Part shown: piece by piece, positions 10,457 through 20,457 of the stretch
Position numbering within the stretch: the stretch's first letter is position 1
Layout: each line of letters starts with the position of its first letter
Assembly: GCA_036426205.1 (NCBI GenBank)
Contig: CM071567.1
Span: forward strand, 295,419,752 to 295,483,751
DNA: 64,000 nt
DNA from: Ascaphus truei
Taxonomy: Eukaryota; Chordata; Amphibia; Anura; Ascaphidae
Reading direction: 5' to 3'
Position numbers and translations under genes: made by a program
Notes under the pieces: model-generated
Databases searched by the model: none
Told to the model about the DNA's origin: nothing
The model's input: only the letters and a program-made list of their open reading frames with translations

Positions 10457-12090
10457 TAATGAAGCAAAAAAGCAGATGCTAGTCCCACCCTCTTTGAATT
10501 CCATGGTTTTACATATCAGGACATAATAACAATCATCTGTTCCTTAGCAGGTCTTAAAATTAGGTAAATACAACCTCAGATGAACAACAACACATGACAT
10601 ATTACACTGTCATGATTTATTTAACAAAAATAAAGCCAAAATGGAAAAGCTATGTGTGAAAAACTACGTACACCATTACTGCTTCCATAGGAATTAAGAT
10701 GCTAAGTAGCAGACAGGTGCTGCTAATCAAATGCCCTTGATTAATTGATCATCAGCAAGTGTGACCACCTCTATAAAAGCCGAAGTCTTCGCAGTTTGCT
10801 GGTCTGGAGCATTCAGGTATTTGTTAACACAATGACAAGGAGGAAAGACATCAGCAACGATCTTAGAGAATCAATTGTTACTGCCCATCAATTTGGGAAG
10901 GTTTATAAGGACATTTCCAAACAATTTAAAGTCCATCATTCTACAGTGAGAAAGATTATTCAAAAGTGGAAAACATTCAAGACAGTTGCCAATCTTCCCA
11001 GGAGTGGACGTCCCAGCAAATTCACCCCACGGTCAGACCGTGCAATGCTCAGAGAAATTGCAAAAAACCCAAGAGTTACATCTCAGACTCTACAGGCCTC
11101 AGTTAGCATGTTAAATGTCAAAGTTCATGACAGTACAATTAGAAAAAGACTGAACAAGTATGTTTTGTTTGGAAGGGTTGCCAGGAGAAAGCCTCTTCTC
11201 TCTAAAAAGAACATGGCAGCATGGCTTAGGTTTGCAAAGTTGCATCTGAACAAACCACAAGATTTCTGGAACAATGTCCTTTGGACAGACGAGACCGAAG
11301 TGGAGATGTTTGGCCATAATGCACAGTGCCACGTTTGGCGAAAACCAAACACAGCATATCAGCACAAACACCTCATACCAACTGTCAAACACGGTGGTGG
11401 AGGGGTGATGATTTGGGCTTGTTTTGTAGCCACAGGACCTGGGAACCATGCAGTCATTTAGTCGACCATGAACTCCTCTGTCTACCAAAGTATTCTAGAG
11501 TCAAATGTGAGGCCATCTGTCCGACAGCTAAAGCTTGGCCGAAATTGGGTCATGCAATAGGACAATGATCCCAAGCACACCAGCAAATCTAAAACAGAAT
11601 GGCTGAAAAAGAAAAGAATCAAGGTGTTGCAATAGCCCAGTCAAAGTCCAGACCTCAACCTGAATGAAATGCTGTGGCTGGACCATAAGAGAGCTGTTCA
11701 TAAACAAATGCCCACAAACCTCAATGAACTGAAGCAACGTTGTAAAGAAGAGTGAGCCAAAATTCCTCCAGAACGATGTGAGAGACTGATAAAGTCATAC
11801 AGAAAATGATTACTTCAAGTTATTCCTGCTAAAGGTGGTTCTACAAGCTATTGAATCATAAGGTATACTTTTACATAAGTTATATGTTTTTCACACATGG
11901 CTTCTCCATTTTTGCTTTATTTTTGTTAAATAAATCATGACACAGTGTAATATGTCATGTGTTGTTGTTCATCTGAGGTTGTATTTACCTAATTTTAAGA
12001 CTTGCTAAGGAACAAATGATTGTTATTATGTCCTGATATGTAAAACCATAGAATTCAAAGAGGGTCTACTTTCTTTTTCACACCATTGTA
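10457..12090 (+). mobile_element. Tc1/mariner transposon with long terminal inverted repeats
   Basis: A full-length element of about 1.63 kb. Roughly 190 bp at each end are inverted copies: 'cctctttgaattccatgg' and 'tcctgatatgtaaaaccatagaattc' mark the outer parts, and 'aacaaaaataaagcc.aaaatgg' the inner ends. The right tip is CAATGGTGTGAAAAAG in reverse complement, flanked by TA. The left tip is more diverged, so its coordinate is approximate. The interior holds one transposase frame on the plus strand. Confidence 0.9.
10832..11854 (+). pseudogene. Tc1-type DD34E transposase, inactivated
   Basis: From ATG 10832 to stop 11852-11854 a single frame of 340 codons is preserved without any frameshift, the usual length of Tc1 transposases. 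It starts MTRRKDISNDL and continues with a helix-turn-helix DNA-binding region (about residues 10-115, including GRPSKFTPR). The catalytic domain has WTDE (Asp153), DNDPKHT (Asp244) and the 'LNLNEMLW' Glu279; the Asp244-Glu279 spacing is 34, the Tc1 signature. Five in-frame stops (11459, 11558, 11633, 11753, 11807) kill it. Two replace Trp codons (TGG to TAG or TGA) and others fit single C-to-T changes. In the family the protein cuts and pastes the element at TA targets. Confidence 0.93.
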
Positions 12091-12092
12091 TA

Positions 12093-12331
12093 ACAAAAAA
12101 CAGAAGCGCATGCCCCATAGTGTAATACAATTTATTACAATGAGTATGTTGAAGAAACCTTTAAAATGCACACTCACAAACATATGTGGTAAAATTGCAG
12201 ACAGAAAAACCTGATCACAGGTTGCAATTTTACCATATATGTTTGTGAGTTTGCATGTTTAAGGTTTCCTTGCAACCTAGTCATTGTAATAAATTGTATT
12301 ACACTATTGGGCATGCGCTTCTGTTTTTTGT
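12093..12331. mobile_element. Palindromic MITE abutting the Tc1 right end
   Basis: Arms of about 105 bp (12093-12198 and 12223-12331) are near-exact inverted copies around a short centre near 12205-12220. Arm tips read ACAAAAAACAGAAGCGCATG. It starts next to the TA that bounds the Tc1 element, so the Tc1 appears to have inserted at this MITE's edge or the reverse. No coding capacity. Confidence 0.85.
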
Positions 12332-12522
12332 CTTTTATATTTGTTTGAAATTTGGCTCGTTCCTCAGAAGCAGCTCAGACCCCAAGATTTAATTGGGCCA
12401 TCTACCCTATATCATTTTGTTGCAATATGGCTTTTTTTTGTGTTGTTTTATTATTTATATTTGGATTTATTGAATTTCTTTTGCGCTGATATTTATTTTA
12501 TATATATATATAAAATAAAAAA

Positions 12523-13050
12523 CGAATAGACAATACTGTTCTGTGGCTTACGAAATGTTTTTATTTGTGTGAGCTTTCGAGATACACTGATCTCTTCTTC
12601 CGGCGGTGTTATAATGGATAAAGAAAGAAAGTTTTACTTCAAAAAAGTGTCTCTTTGAATGTTATCTGTGACTGAAACCTATGCCTCCCCCCTGTGCTGT
12701 GTGCAATATATGACTTTAGGTGTTAAATGGTCCCTGAATGTTAGTGACGTAAGAGTGTGTGTGTGTGTATGTGTGTGTGTGTGTGTGTAGGTATGTAAAT
12801 ATAAATTCATAAAGCGCCCACGATGTATACAGTGCTTTACAAAAGGTGTGTGTGGAGTGGGAATGTGTATCAATGGTGTGGGTAGGTGTAGAAATGTAAG
12901 AGGGTGTTGCAATAATATAAGTGTGTGTTTACTATGTGGTCCCTATTGGTACATAGGGATGGAATTACATTATGTATTTTATGTGTAAGAGACAGCTGTG
13001 TGAGCATTCATATAGGGCAGTATGTATAGATATGGCCTTTAGCACTCACT
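12523..13050 (-). repeat. Interspersed repeat R1, copy 2 (inverted)
   Basis: Inverted counterpart of 278-781. It includes a (GT)n tract at about 12753-12790, equivalent to the CA tract of copy 1. The homology stops abruptly near 13050, where retroelement leader sequence begins. Confidence 0.75.
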
Positions 13051-13054
13051 GTTA

Positions 13055-13600
13055 CCTGGTGTTGTTGTGCTGCTCACCTGCTAGGCTTACAGGATACTGA
13101 GTGTCCGCTGGTGTTTGTTGGGGACTAACAGGACAGGCTTTATGTATCTTCCCAGTTCTTTATGGGTGCAGCGCCTCCATTTCCAGCAGGACCCAGCAGA
13201 GCTGGGTGCAGTTCATACAGGAAAACCTCTTGCACTCCCCCTGATAAACTGCAGTCCCAGGCAGGAGTACAAAACAAATTATGGCTCTTTATTCTTCAAT
13301 CAGCATACCAACAAGTACACTCCTTTCTCTCTCTCTGGTCCCTGGAATCAACTCCCAAGCTTGAGGCCCCAAAAGGTCTATCCTTTGCTCCCTTACTCCC
13401 TGGTGGAGTAAGGGGTAGTATCCCATTCCCCTGAAGGAGGGGAAGGAACGTGGCCAGAGCCCTGGCTCCACACTTCCAACAACCAGTAAATTTAGATCTG
13501 CAGCCCCTTTTGTACCCAGGGGGAGGGTGCTAGGTCTGAGCCTCTGCTAGGGCCATACACATGCTTTAGCCCAGCCGTCCCCCCCCCCTGTCACTCAAAG
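13055..13600 (-). mobile_element. LTR copy D followed by primer-binding-site-like sequence
   Basis: Read on the minus strand, a G-run (about 13582-13591) suited to a polypurine tract is followed by an LTR-like stretch with an AATAAA signal (about 13285-13291). Then come TGGAGGCGCTG at about 13169-13179, matching the PBS core of the gypsy elements, and a short leader. The order ORF, polypurine tract, LTR, PBS is odd for a simple 3' LTR; see findings. Boundaries are approximate. Confidence 0.55.
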
Positions 13601-13607
13601 GAGTTGT

Positions 13608-15236
13608 TTACTGCAGTGGAACCAAGTTCACGGTGGCCAACAGGTCCTCGGGGACGCTGTCAGTTCCCACCTTGGTGGTATCGGGACCTGCCCCCGGCCC
13701 TTCTGGGGCAGTCCACTTACGCGCTGAAAACTCGGTAGCGTTGGATCCCAGTCCTGGGACCACTGGCGTCGGAGCACACGGGCTCACACTCCGCTCAGGA
13801 ACCGTAGCTTGGGCCTTCTCCACGGCCACCTCCATCGGAGTCGGTGGGGAACAAGAGGGTTCCTTACCATTCTGCTGGCTGACGATGGGCTTCCCTTCTT
13901 CCGGAAGGATCGACGGTAGACACTGGTCCACTCTCATCTCTGGACAGCTACCTTCTAATGAGGACACCTCCACCAGGATGCGATGCAGAGGGGAGCCCTT
14001 CACCCGGGCGACCAGACTTAAGGAGCCATCGTGCTCCGCGGTCACCTGGAGGCTCACCCCCAGCACCCCTGGGGCAGTCGACTCACCCTGGTCGTCTGTA
14101 GGTACTGGTCCCACGCCTAGGACCGATGGTACCTCTGTAGTAGGTCGGACTGACCATTGTAGGGCACACGGGCCCACAGCAGGGTCCGCAACATCGGGAT
14201 ATACCTTTTCCAGGGTACACGGACCCACAGCAGACTCTGTATCCTCTGCATCATCGTTGGGGTGGTTCGCCGGTAGGCGCATCGCCACCGCGGGGACTTC
14301 AACCTCTTCACTGGAAACTTCTGCATGCTGGGGTACAATAGACTTCAGTAACCGCACACCACAACATTCACAGTAGGACCACCATGTCAATGTCTCTCTA
14401 GAACAGCCGCACGTGGGGCTAAAACACTGTATGCCCATTTCTCCTTCCACCTCGACGGTCCTGAAGTCGAGGGGTCCCTGAGCCACGTTGGCTCCCTGAG
14501 CGTGGGCTTCTTGCAGGCAGGAGCATATGAAGAGAAGAGACTCTACTCCTGGCGCACGCCAGGCCACATACACACTAGGGTGTATCCCTTGACAGTCTAT
14601 CTCGTCCTCAGAGATCAGAGTGTCAATCACAGCGTCCACGTATGGTTGAAGATAACCTTGCTTGCTCCCCCTGGTGAAATCTAAAGGAAGGGCACGTTTT
14701 ACAAGGGAGTGGTTTTCGCTCTGCACTGAGTCACTCACATTACGGGGGCGGGGCTCTGGTTTTCCCGCCAGTCCCGGATGGTTTTCTGTAACCTTTTTCT
14801 GAGCAGCCTGGCAGTCAGAAGCACGCGTGTCATCTTGAGTTGGCGGGAGCCGCCATTTTAGGTGGGACTCACTGTTAGCCTTCCCTGCTGCAGGAGCCTC
14901 CATTTTAACTACAGTCCTGTCAACTACACTGCAGCTTTTTGCATAGATCATGAGACAGTCCCCTGCGGAAGACTCGGGGAGTGTTAATACATGGGGAACA
15001 GTCTCTAGGCATATGTCATGCGTGGTGAACAGGAGATAGGTAATCCCCCGGCCGTCAGTATCCAGCCTTAAGTCTGTCACCCGGGCAGTGGCCAATTCCG
15101 GGCAAGTTCTTACTTGGGCGCGCATAGTGGACAATTCCGTATCATGGGATACTCCGGCCACTACCAACACGCGCCTTGGGGATAATTGCCGCGCTAAGGC
15201 CCAGTCATCGACGTCTTGCGGTGACGGCACCGCCAT
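13608..15236 (-). CDS. Gag-N-domain/Cys-cluster protein of a non-autonomous LTR element
   Basis: An intact 542-codon frame; I prefer ATG 15236 (MAVPSPQDVDDWA) over one 16 codons upstream, because the gypsy Gag at 25544 starts in the same context (MVIPSRQEVHAWA). Residues 1-95 align with that Gag's N-terminal, PNMA-like RNA-binding-type domain: shared PS.Q.V..WA, LLFT..DI and a terminal L.IY. After that there is no capsid, zinc knuckle, protease or RT. A conserved-looking middle segment (about 205-300) contains a Cys cluster: C271, C276, C278, C289, C291, C292, with WW between. The C-terminal 240 residues are Pro/Val/Ser/Glu-rich with AVGPC repeats, likely disordered. It ends just before a polypurine-like tract. 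Expression and function are unknown; it may be an accessory protein or a Gag-derived gene of a parasitic element. Confidence 0.65.
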   Translation of the reverse strand: MAVPSPQDVDDWALARQLSPRRVLVVAGVSHDTELSTMRAQVRTCPELATARVTDLRLDTDGRGITYLLFTTHDICLETVPHVLTLPESSAGDCLMIYAKSCSVVDRTVVKMEAPAAGKANSESHLKWRLPPTQDDTRASDCQAAQKKVTENHPGLAGKPEPRPRNVSDSVQSENHSLVKRALPLDFTRGSKQGYLQPYVDAVIDTLISEDEIDCQGIHPSVYVAWRAPGVESLLFICSCLQEAHAQGANVAQGPLDFRTVEVEGEMGIQCFSPTCGCSRETLTWWSYCECCGVRLLKSIVPQHAEVSSEEVEVPAVAMRLPANHPNDDAEDTESAVGPCTLEKVYPDVADPAVGPCALQWSVRPTTEVPSVLGVGPVPTDDQGESTAPGVLGVSLQVTAEHDGSLSLVARVKGSPLHRILVEVSSLEGSCPEMRVDQCLPSILPEEGKPIVSQQNGKEPSCSPPTPMEVAVEKAQATVPERSVSPCAPTPVVPGLGSNATEFSARKWTAPEGPGAGPDTTKVGTDSVPEDLLATVNLVPLQ

Positions 15237-15440
15237 GATGAAAAATATGAAGGGGACAATTTGAAAAAAATGAAAACAGGGCACCCCAGGTCAATCTCAG
15301 CAGCGCCTCCAAATGTAACGGGTTTTCCCCCCCCCAATCGCAGATGATACTGTGGAGGGTGTAGGAACATACAACGTTACTCGGGTGTGGTGCGTTACCT
15401 GTTGGCTCACAGGAGGGCTGAGCTTCCGCCACGGGGAACC
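15237..15440 (-). mobile_element. Leader, primer-binding site and LTR end upstream of the Cys-cluster ORF
   Basis: Directly upstream of the ORF, the minus strand reads an LTR end (...CGTTACA), TT, then the PBS TGGAGGCGCTGCTGAGAT at about 15295-15312 and a roughly 60-nt leader. The same arrangement with near-identical text lies at 25545-25623, so this ORF and the gypsy gag-pol sit in the same retroelement frame. Beyond about 15440 the LTR seems replaced by copy B. The tRNA primer is not assigned; a Thr-type tRNA is a possibility. Confidence 0.7.
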
Positions 15441-17118
15441 TGGGACATTACACACTACTAGGGGTTAACTTACACGATGCAGCGCCTCCACCTGCGATGG
15501 CTCCCACCAGAGGGGGAGTGGATCCTCGCAGGACAATCACTATAAATCAATACACACACAGGGATATATAATAACTAATACTATTTACTTCTGTAACACA
15601 CATATAACCACATAATGATACCTGTGTCCCTCGCTCGAGGAGACACCTACTGCGTCACGCAGGACGCTTCCCCAACACCAAGTGAGCCCACCCAGTGTCC
15701 AAGGAAACCCCACCCCATGTCCCACACTCCTGTGGAGAGGCAATGGGTGACTGCGCAGTCACTATATGAATAGGCCTGTTGGTGCACTTATACGTTAGAG
15801 ATACCTTCCGAGCACTCCGATGCTCGGGTCTGCAACTCTCTTCTAAAAGGGTCAGACGTCCGTCTGATCCTATCCAGGTACTTCGGCCGTGGACCCCAAC
15901 GAGGGTCCCACCGCTTCACGGGAACACACCAGTCTCTTGGTACAGCAACCGAACCACAGGAACAGCCACGCCGCTATCCCTGTCTATCCTTAACTAATCC
16001 TAGCGTGACAGGAACCCTAACCTAGGGCCTGTCCCTGATGAACCGCAACCTGGGTGGCTTAGGGGAAATCTCCTAGGGCCAGCGGAGTAATACCCTGCCT
16101 CACTCCCCGAGCTACCCAGTCCCTAATCCTCCCTAACAATAGCTACTCCTAACACCTAGCTACTAACTCCCAGATACTACCAGCCTGCAGCGTACACACA
16201 GCTAACACCGTCAGCCTGCAGACATTCACACCCGCTGCACTCACTGCGCCCAACACATGCAGCGACAACACACAGCAGCCAATCCTTCCTACACCATACA
16301 CTGGAGAGGGAGAGTCTATCTGGGACCTAAGGGGTTAATAGTATGCCTACTCCCCTAACGAGGCCCAGTCCTGACTCCCTCTAACAACTGACTAACCTGA
16401 GCGACAGGGTCCCTTACTCTAGGGCATTCCCTGGCAACACTCACTATCTGGGATACCTAGAGCTATCTTGGGCCAAGGGGGTGCTGGCTAGTACAGGGGA
16501 TCCCTCTCTCCCGTACCCTACCTCCTTCCCTTGTCTGCCTCCTTGCTCTGCTCCTTCCTGACTGACACGCAGCTCCAGCCCGCCAAATGTATCTATATCC
16601 CTCCAGGGCAGTCCTGCAGCCCTATTGGCTCCTATCAGGCACCTGGTGTCTGTCTCCCTATGCCTCCTGGGAATTGTAGTCCCGAGGCCCTTACTATAAC
16701 ATTGGGGCCGCGTGCGCTCCTCCCCTCTGCCTACACTAGCTCCCAATGGCCGCCGCGATCTCTCCCTAGGCTTCCCTACTCTCGCGCGACCTCCTAATAG
16801 CTGCCTTAGCTCCCTACCCCTATCTGCGCATGCGCGACCTATCTGGGGCTCTCCTGCCCTCGCGCGATCACTGCGCATGCGCGACTTGAGGCTCAATGGC
16901 GGCGCCCTGCTCTGCGGCCGCCGGGACCTTAGAGACGCGATCGCGGCCTTAGCAACGGCCCGATCGCGTCCCCGGCAACCGGCCGCAGGCAGGAGAAGCC
17001 GCGCTGCTCCCTGCTCCAGCCCCCACCCTTGGAAGCAGCCGTCGGGGTTCTCAGTACCCGCGATCGAGCTGCACCAGGGAAGGGGGGTCACCAAGGAGAA
17101 AAAGGTGACCTGGCTACA
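15440..17118 (-). mobile_element. LTR copy B (minus orientation), about 1.6 kb
   Basis: The left part carries AGCGCCTCCA at about 15482 and text aligning with the start of copy A. The right end reads TGTAGCCAGGTCACC on the minus strand, giving a TG start. The right third is CpG-rich with the promoter-like module. Long C-rich and A-rich stretches between have no credible ORF. The minus-strand frame of 216 codons at 16444-17094 is a product of GC content. Confidence 0.65.
16624..16910. promoter_or_regulatory. Promoter-like module in LTR copy B
   Basis: In order: ATTGG 16624-16628, ZNF143/THAP11-like GGGAATTGTAGTCCC at about 16670-16684, ATGGCCGCC 16746-16754, two NRF1-like palindromes GCGCATGCGC at 16826-16835 and 16873-16882, and ATGGCGGCGCCCTGC at 16896-16910. 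The order matches copies A and C. Confidence 0.6.
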
Positions 17119-18110
17119 TATATATACAGTTTTACTGACAACACTTATAGCGGATAAATATATAAACAGTAATACTAAATGCTAAATATGTACAGCTACC
17201 CTCAAGGACACGCACGGCCGTTCCCACACTGTGTCCTTAAATTTCCACACCCACCCCAATGTGTGAGACAGCGCTGCCCACTAGATTAAGTGAAATGTTG
17301 GTGCACTTAAGGTAGTTAGGTACCTGCCAGGTGCTCCAGCACACAGGCGCACCGACAACAGGTAGATTGGATTCACTGATCCAGCGATGAAGTCTTCCGC
17401 CGCGATGATTCCACCTCCGCATGGGGTGGTATACGGCTGGAGTGTCCCACACGAAAATAGTCTCTATGATGCAGGTGTCTGGTCCCAGACCACCTGTAAT
17501 CAGGATACAGCTTTGTCTTGTCTGTGTCCCTCAACCTGGTTCTACATGTATGGACCTGTCCCTGCAGCAACCACAAGCTACCCAAGGGAGTTGGGGCTTA
17601 GCTGGGGCTTATTTGGGGTAGTCTGGCCTAGTACAGGGGTCACAGACCCCTGCTCACATACACCCTCACTTCTCTGTGTCCCAGCTCCGAATGGCGTGCT
17701 TCTAACCACGCCAAATGTATCAACTCATGAGCAGGAGATCCCTGCAGCCCTATTGGCTGTTTTGTGCCATGTGATGAACAGCCCTTGAGGCTGCTGGGAG
17801 CTGTAGTTCCCATGCGGAGCTCTTGGGTGTAATGGCCGGCGCGAGGAAACTTCTGCGCATGTGCAAAGGTGTAGCAAGATGGCCGCCACACTCACAACCT
17901 TCTCCTGCGCATGCACGAGCAGAAATGGCTGTCGCCGGACTGCGCATGCGCAACTCTGCACAAGATGGCAGCGCCCTGCAAAGGGAGCTGCCGGCGACGC
18001 GATCGCCCCCTTCACTTCACCGGCACCCTCCAGACACACCCGCACACCTCCCATGCCAATCAGAAGGTAGAGATGGGAGGGGAAAGTCCAGAGGGGGACC
18101 CTAGCTATAT
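17119..18110 (-). mobile_element. LTR copy C (minus orientation)
   Basis: Collinear with copy A over nearly its whole length and abutting copy B at about 17119. The PBS-like left edge present in A and B is missing, so its left end is truncated. The right edge (GGGGGACCCTAGCTATA) corresponds to that of copy A. Confidence 0.7.
17752..17966. promoter_or_regulatory. Promoter-like module in LTR copy C
   Basis: ATTGG 17752-17756, GGGAGCTGTAGTTCCCATG at about 17796-17814, a YY1-like AAGATGGCCGCC at about 17876-17887, an NRF1-like GCGCATGCGC at 17942-17951 (with a diverged one near 17855), and AAGATGGCAGCGCCCTGC at about 17962. Confidence 0.55.
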
Positions 18111-19139
18111 ATATTTAAAAAAAACACACAAAAAAGTAGCGCTACTAAGTGACGTGAATAAATGTGAAACTAAAATATAAACACATAAATTGTGAATGTG
18201 AAATTCTAATAGTAAATATAACCAAAAGATGCAATAAACATAACAATATGAAGTCCAAAAAAGGATAAAGTCCAAATGTCTCCACTCTCTTTCTTTCTTT
18301 CTTTCTTTTCTTCATTAACTCACTTAAAATGGAGGGGCTTTCTAGCATGCCCACCCCTTTGCCTCTCACAGGAAGCTGCCAAACCAAAAAGTAATGGCTT
18401 CTTCTTAAATAAGAAACTGTATCTGGAACGGGGCTATTCAGGGGTAAGCCTGTCATAATCCTAGTATCCTGCACTGGGATACCTTCTGGTAAGGATCACT
18501 CCTTTAAGTAAATAGAGACCTGTACAAGTCATGTTCTCATGTGACAACAAGCTATATCATTACACTCCTGAGATAGAGAAAAGAAGAAGCATCATATAAA
18601 ATAAATGTTCTCTGACCACTGAATCTAGTTAAAATAGTGATCTGTACTGAAAGAAGATATATACTGTATCTCTCTGTCTCTTCTCTCTCTCTCTTCCCCT
18701 CTATGTCTGTCTTTCCTCTCTTCTCCTCTCCCAACTCCAAATTGCAAAAGAAAAAGAGTTGATTACTGTAAGTTGCCAATTTAGCAACATGTATTGCTGA
18801 GAGTGTAACATACAGCTGCTGTAAAGCTTGGGGAAATTTCCCGTAAATGCAGTATCTTAAAAGAATGCAAACTATTTTCACAAACCAAACTTAGAGACAT
18901 TCACACATATCTACACCTCCTCACCCTCTGTGCATCAAACAGTAACCAAACACATACTGAATTGTTTCAGGCGCATACAGTTACTGAGTACAGTAGTAAA
19001 CAGTCTGCATTGAGTTTATGATAAGATTGAAAACTAAAAAAATATATTAAATTACACACAAGGATCCAGAATGGAAACTCTGGGGTAGATTCTCAGAAGT
19101 GCACTTAATACGGGCAAATAATGTTACCTTATCTAATTG
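18111..19139. other. Unassigned sequence with a (CTTT)n tract
   Basis: A short CTTT microsatellite lies at about 18288-18308. I recognise nothing else. Confidence 0.6.
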
Positions 19140-19870
19140 TAGCACTGTTACCCCCACCCTCTAGGAGATGTACTGCTTGCTACAAGGGTTGTTGATGCGC
19201 ATACCTGTGAGGGTCAGGAGAGCTGAGTTGATCTGCGGTGTAATGGAGATCAGGACAGGCTTTTGCTGATCTGTGGGCTCTATGGTTCAATGATCAGCCC
19301 CCATCAAAACATACCTTCCATCTGCCCAGGGACTGACACTCAGACAGAAGTATAAAAGAACCAGGGCTTTATTAGCAGTCACTGAACATGACGGTGATAC
19401 AGCGTTGCAGGGTTTCCTAAGATTCAGTCCAATGGATGGTGCTGGATCCCCTTTTTGTATAGGGTACTCTATCAATCAGATCTTCCCCCAGCCCAAAGGC
19501 TGGGGGGAGGGGGGCTCGTCAACCCCGATGGGAGAGGCTTACAGCCCTACCAATCTCTTCAACCTCCAGACTGGGACTGACTAAATGTTAGGCACTTCCT
19601 CTCTGAGATCTGGAAGGGGAGGGCCTAGTGTTTGCACCATTATTAGCTGCTCGCAAACACCAAGTCACCACCTGTTGTGTCACTCAGAGAGTAGCAGGAG
19701 GGGTTTCAAAAGCCCCTAGAATAGGCTTGTCATAGCCTGTAGCTAACAGGACTTACATGACAGGAGGCAGAGAGGCAGACTGGAACAGCCTAGGCTACAC
19801 TCTGCCCTAGGTGGAAATTTCCATGTCCTCACTGGAACCACTGATTGCACCATCCATCAGTCTGTATCCT
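19140..19870 (-). mobile_element. LTR copy E, second LTR family (minus orientation)
   Basis: A minus-strand AATAAA lies at about 19366-19372. Text at 19725-19775 (reverse complement includes CTGTCATGTAAGT) matches the left part of copy F at 54185 on the plus strand. A leader-like segment near 19145-19180 resembles that of copy G. It is therefore a diverged member of the F/G family; boundaries are approximate. Confidence 0.5.
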
Positions 19871-20455
19871 GCAAAATAATACAGTTATACATACAGTGGC
19901 AGATAGTACAACATAACCATATATTTCAAAGAAACCCATCTCACTCACTGATCACAGCGGTGATAGTCTAACTCTTTTTAACTTAAAGAGTATGGGAGCT
20001 ATTTGGATCTCCTCACCACGGAGGAATGGGATAACACCAAGCCAGGGCCAGCAGAAATAGGGCAAATGGCCACAACATCCATGTATAAAATGGAGTGGTC
20101 ACAGCACTGTCCCGTACAGGGGCCTGAGAACATATCAACTGATGGCCAGGGGTTGAAGCCTGACAATAGCCTGAACAGGGGCAGGATGGGTCTGGGCAAA
20201 GTCCACAATAGCTTGCACAGGGGTAGCATGGGAGGGAACATGGGGTGCTGGGGCCGGTGGTTGGGGCACAGCAGAGTTCATGGTCTGTCCTGCATAGCGG
20301 GACTGTCCTTTGCCTCAGGGAGGTGACAAGAGCATGGTGGCGGGGACACGGTGACCCTCTCCCATACAGTGGGCCACATAGTAGGGGGCACTGGATGGAA
20401 TGTGTAGGTTGCTTTGGGGAGCTCAAATATCACCATGTGTGGAATGAAAAAATAA
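19871..20455. other. Unassigned, possibly retroelement-internal sequence
   Basis: Moderately GC-rich, with G-rich purine blocks and overlapping open frames on both strands. None resembles a known protein. Confidence 0.4.
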
Positions 20456-20457
20456 TA

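Noticed and set aside
11111..11488. 125-codon minus-strand frame in the Tc1 element
   Set aside because: It is antisense to the transposase.
13633..14376. 247-codon plus-strand open frame
   Set aside because: It lies antisense to the intact 542-codon ORF, which has a homologous N-terminus elsewhere; it is a shadow frame.
16444..17094. 216-codon minus-strand open frame, Arg/Gly-rich
   Set aside because: It spans the CpG-rich part of LTR copy B, where stops are rare, and has no domain-like pattern.
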